NCBI RefSeq assembly: GCF_018449435.1
Contig: NZ_JAHCMU010000017.1
Location: 1-64,000 of the forward strand
Length of the DNA: 64,000 bases
Source of the DNA: Flagellimonas sp. 389
Lineage (GTDB): Bacteria; Bacteroidota; Bacteroidia; Flavobacteriales; Flavobacteriaceae
Direction: 5' to 3'
Position 1 is the first letter of the stretch. Each line of letters opens with the position of its first letter. A program made the translations under genes and the position numbers. Below, piece after piece: positions 62,098 to 64,000 of this stretch. The notes below the pieces were generated by a model. The model did no database searches, was not told the DNA's origin, and was given only the letters and a program-made list of their open reading frames with translations.

Positions 62098-62508
62098 ATG
62101 GAAAACAAATACGATATTCAGAAAACGGAAGCTGAATGGAAAGAGGAGCTCTCTCCCGAAGAGTTTTATGTACTGAGGCAAAAAGGTACAGAGCGACCAA
62201 ATACTGGAGCATACAATCTCCATTTTGAAAATGGCAATTATCATTGTAAAGCTTGCAATGCAAAACTCTTTGAAAGCGAGCACAAGTTCGAAAGCGGCTG
62301 TGGATGGCCTTCTTTTGATAAAGCTGTAGAAGGAGCAATCGAATATATTAGGGATACCAGCCATGGTATGCTAAGGACCGAAACCGTCTGTGCAAACTGT
62401 GGAAGCCATTTAGGCCATGTTTTTAATGACGGCCCCAAAGAAACAACGGGACAGCGTTACTGTATTAACTCGGTTAGTATTGGTTTTGATGCCAAGGAAC
62501 AGGAATGA
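62098..62508 (+). CDS. msrB: Methionine (R)-sulfoxide reductase, cytoplasmic form
   Basis: The 136-residue product has no signal peptide: [20 protein letters not shown]. The MsrB domain has zinc Cys in CKACN and [24 protein letters not shown] and the catalytic Cys in RYCINSVSI. It is similar to the upstream lipoprotein MsrB, so a duplication with loss or gain of the signal is likely. Its stop overlaps the next gene by 4 nt (ATGA). Confidence 0.94.
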   Translation: MENKYDIQKTEAEWKEELSPEEFYVLRQKGTERPNTGAYNLHFENGNYHCKACNAKLFESEHKFESGCGWPSFDKAVEGAIEYIRDTSHGMLRTETVCANCGSHLGHVFNDGPKETTGQRYCINSVSIGFDAKEQE

Positions 62509-63041
62509 CGTTTGAAGAAAACTATTTAAAAAATGTTCTCTTTGAGTTTCATCGATATAAAACATTGGGAGACAAAACCTTTGCACAACTTTCCAATGAT
62601 GAAATCCATTGGGTACACGGCCCTAACGACAATTCCATTTCTATCATCGTAAAGCATATGGTTGGCAATATGTTGAGCCGCTGGACCAATTTCTTGACCG
62701 AGGATGGCGAAAAAACTTGGCGAAATCGAGATACGGAATTTGTCGAAGCCTATGATTCAAAAAAAACAATGATCATTGCTTGGGAAAAAGGGTGGAATTG
62801 CCTTTTTGAAGCAATCGCCAGTATCGATGCATCTAATTTCAACACAAAGATTAAAATCCGCAATGAAGAACATACTGTTGTTGAGGCCATCAATCGGCAG
62901 TTGGCACATTATTCCTATCATGTGGGCCAGCTTGTTTTTGTTGGAAGGATGATTAAAGGTTCGGAATGGATTTCACTTTCAATCCCCAAAGGAAGCTCTG
63001 GGGGTTTCAACAAAAAAATGTTTGGACAAGACATTTCTTAA
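62505..63041 (+). CDS. DUF1572 (DinB-like) protein
   Basis: The 178-residue helical protein matches DUF1572: [38 protein letters not shown] and [20 protein letters not shown]. The three His in KHMVGN and AHYSYH are placed as in the metal site of DinB/YfiT four-helix bundles. Relatives are thiol-dependent transferases in some bacteria; the substrate here is unknown. It overlaps the cytoplasmic msrB, suggesting a shared role in oxidative or thiol stress. Confidence 0.82.
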   Translation: MTFEENYLKNVLFEFHRYKTLGDKTFAQLSNDEIHWVHGPNDNSISIIVKHMVGNMLSRWTNFLTEDGEKTWRNRDTEFVEAYDSKKTMIIAWEKGWNCLFEAIASIDASNFNTKIKIRNEEHTVVEAINRQLAHYSYHVGQLVFVGRMIKGSEWISLSIPKGSSGGFNKKMFGQDIS

Positions 63042-63075
63042 ATCAAGGCCGAAGATAATTCAATGGATTTAACAC

Positions 63076-63107
63076 TTGGTTTTTGGTGTCTTAATTGCGT
63101 ACTTTTG
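63076..63107 (+). promoter_or_regulatory. Promoter of lpdA
   Basis: TTG at 63076-63078 and TACTTTTG at 63100-63107 (TAnnTTTG) are 21 nt apart, within the flavobacterial range of about 17-23. The start codon follows 33 nt after the -7 box. Confidence 0.6.
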
Positions 63108-63140
63108 CACTTCATTTTTAATAATTAAAATCAAAAACGA

Positions 63141-64000
63141 ATGAGCAATTTCGATGTAATTGTTTTGGGTAGTGGTCCTGGTGGATATGTAACTGCAATA
63201 CGAGCTTCTCAGCTTGGATTCAAAACAGCTATTGTAGAAAAAGAAAGTTTAGGTGGCGTATGTCTTAATTGGGGCTGTATCCCTACTAAAGCACTATTGA
63301 AATCCGCTCAGGTTTTTGAATACTTGAAGCATGCCAAAGATTACGGCCTAAATGCCGAAAACGTAGAACACGATTTTGATGCCGTTGTTAAAAGAAGCCG
63401 TGGTGTAGCCGATGGCATGAGCAAAGGTGTTCAGTTTTTGATGAAGAAAAATAAGATTGAAGTTTTAAACGGCTTTGGAAAAATACAACCGGGAAAAAAA
63501 GTAGTGGTCAAAGGCGAGCATGGTGACCCTGCCGAGTATTCCGCCGACCATATTATCATTGCTACCGGAGCACGAAGCCGTGAACTACCAAGCCTGCCAC
63601 AGGACGGAAAAAAGGTAATAGGCTATCGTGAGGCCATGACCTTGGAAAAACAACCGAAGAAAATGATCGTTGTTGGTAGTGGTGCCATCGGAATCGAATT
63701 TGCTTATTTCTACAATTCGATGGGCACGGAAGTTACCGTTGTAGAATATCTGCCCAATATCGTTCCCGTAGAAGACGAAGATATCTCCAAACAACTGGAA
63801 CGTAGTTTCAAAAAAACAGGCGTTAAAATAAAAACCTCTGCAGAGGTCACTAAGGTAGACACTTCGGGAGAAGGTGTAAAAGCTACCGTAAAAACTTCGA
63901 AGGGCGAAGAAGTACTGGAAGCTGACATTGTATTATCTGCAGTAGGTATAAAAACCAATATCGAGAACATTGGATTGGAAGATGTAGGGATAGCGGTGGA
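63141..64000 (+). CDS. lpdA: Dihydrolipoyl dehydrogenase (partial, cut by window end)
   Basis: The frame is open from ATG 63141 (MSNFDVIVLGSGPGGYVTAI) to the last base, about 286 codons of an expected 465 or so. The FAD-binding GSGPGGYVTAIRASQ, the redox disulfide GGVCLNWGCIPTKALL, IIATGARSRELP and the NAD-binding VVGSGAIGIEFAYFYNSMG identify the E3 component of 2-oxoacid dehydrogenase complexes, glycine cleavage or similar. It has its own promoter. Neighbours upstream are not E1/E2 genes, so which complex it serves cannot be told here. Confidence 0.93.
   Translation, partial: MSNFDVIVLGSGPGGYVTAIRASQLGFKTAIVEKESLGGVCLNWGCIPTKALLKSAQVFEYLKHAKDYGLNAENVEHDFDAVVKRSRGVADGMSKGVQFLMKKNKIEVLNGFGKIQPGKKVVVKGEHGDPAEYSADHIIIATGARSRELPSLPQDGKKVIGYREAMTLEKQPKKMIVVGSGAIGIEFAYFYNSMGTEVTVVEYLPNIVPVEDEDISKQLERSFKKTGVKIKTSAEVTKVDTSGEGVKATVKTSKGEEVLEADIVLSAVGIKTNIENIGLEDVGIAV

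Overview
The window comes from a member of the Flavobacteriaceae (Bacteroidota), probably a marine one. Several things point there: low-to-moderate GC, almost no Shine-Dalgarno sequences, promoters of the TAnnTTTG type, lipoprotein-rich gene products, and family-specific proteins such as DUF3822, DUF4126, DUF2490, GIN-domain proteins, a DnaX without its zinc module, and a nos cluster of the Bacteroidetes (clade II) type. The genus cannot be fixed from sequence alone; the Maribacter/Zobellia/Arenibacter neighbourhood is a guess.

Layout. (1) 1-4112, plus strand: a graveyard of Rhs C-terminal 'tip' cassettes. Pieces of the Rhs core are joined to different toxin ends, each followed by a small putative immunity gene (lipoprotein or membrane protein). 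A CGCTAG-containing boundary sequence lies 34-43 nt after each immunity gene. (2) 4102-9188: a xylose catabolism operon (xylulokinase, xylose isomerase, sugar symporter, minus strand) divergent from a Nudix-type (NrtR/AraR-like) regulator. A 49-bp perfect palindrome lies between them. (3) 9449-17287: a nitrous oxide reductase operon (cytochrome c, fasciclin protein, nosZ, membrane protein, nosL, cupin, nosD, nosF, nosY) divergent from an Rrf2-type Fe-S regulator. (4) 17748-20468: an OprC/NosA-like copper TonB receptor and a small Cys-rich protein. Their promoter carries the same Crp/Fnr-like site, at the same spacing, as the nos promoter. This suggests one regulon that makes N2O reductase and imports its copper.

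(5) 20664-25661: a MORN-repeat / DUF2490 / large MORN-variant operon of unknown function, then small genes including a PlsC-like acyltransferase. (6) 25712-28261: KdnB-like dehydrogenase, HAD phosphatase and KdsB, pointing to Kdo or 8-amino-Kdo supply for lipopolysaccharide. (7) 28287-36385: DUF4126, RecD-like helicase, a DUF3822/rsmD operon, RNase P RNA, dnaX and miaE. (8) 35504-42588: polyphosphate genes (ppx/ppk), sixA, pdxH, rnz, and pyrB/pyrR with a small STAS-like protein. (9) 42705-50000: rpsA, a BON-LysM protein, a secreted HDxxH protein, cmk and lon. (10) 50199-53153: an ECF sigma / anti-sigma / DYG-repeat / GIN-domain envelope operon. (11) 53254-64000: a zinc-ribbon membrane protein, UMF1 transporter, M48 protease, GH31 alpha-glucosidase and glgB (glycogen/maltodextrin metabolism), a collagen-like lipoprotein, two msrB genes, a DUF1572 protein, and the start of a dihydrolipoyl dehydrogenase cut by the window end.

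Most of the window is ordinary flavobacterial chromosome. The accessory signals worth attention are the Rhs tip array, the linked nos/copper-import regulation, the xylose palindrome, and the uncharacterised MORN and sigma-GIN operons. I saw no CRISPR array, tRNA, rRNA or intact insertion sequence.
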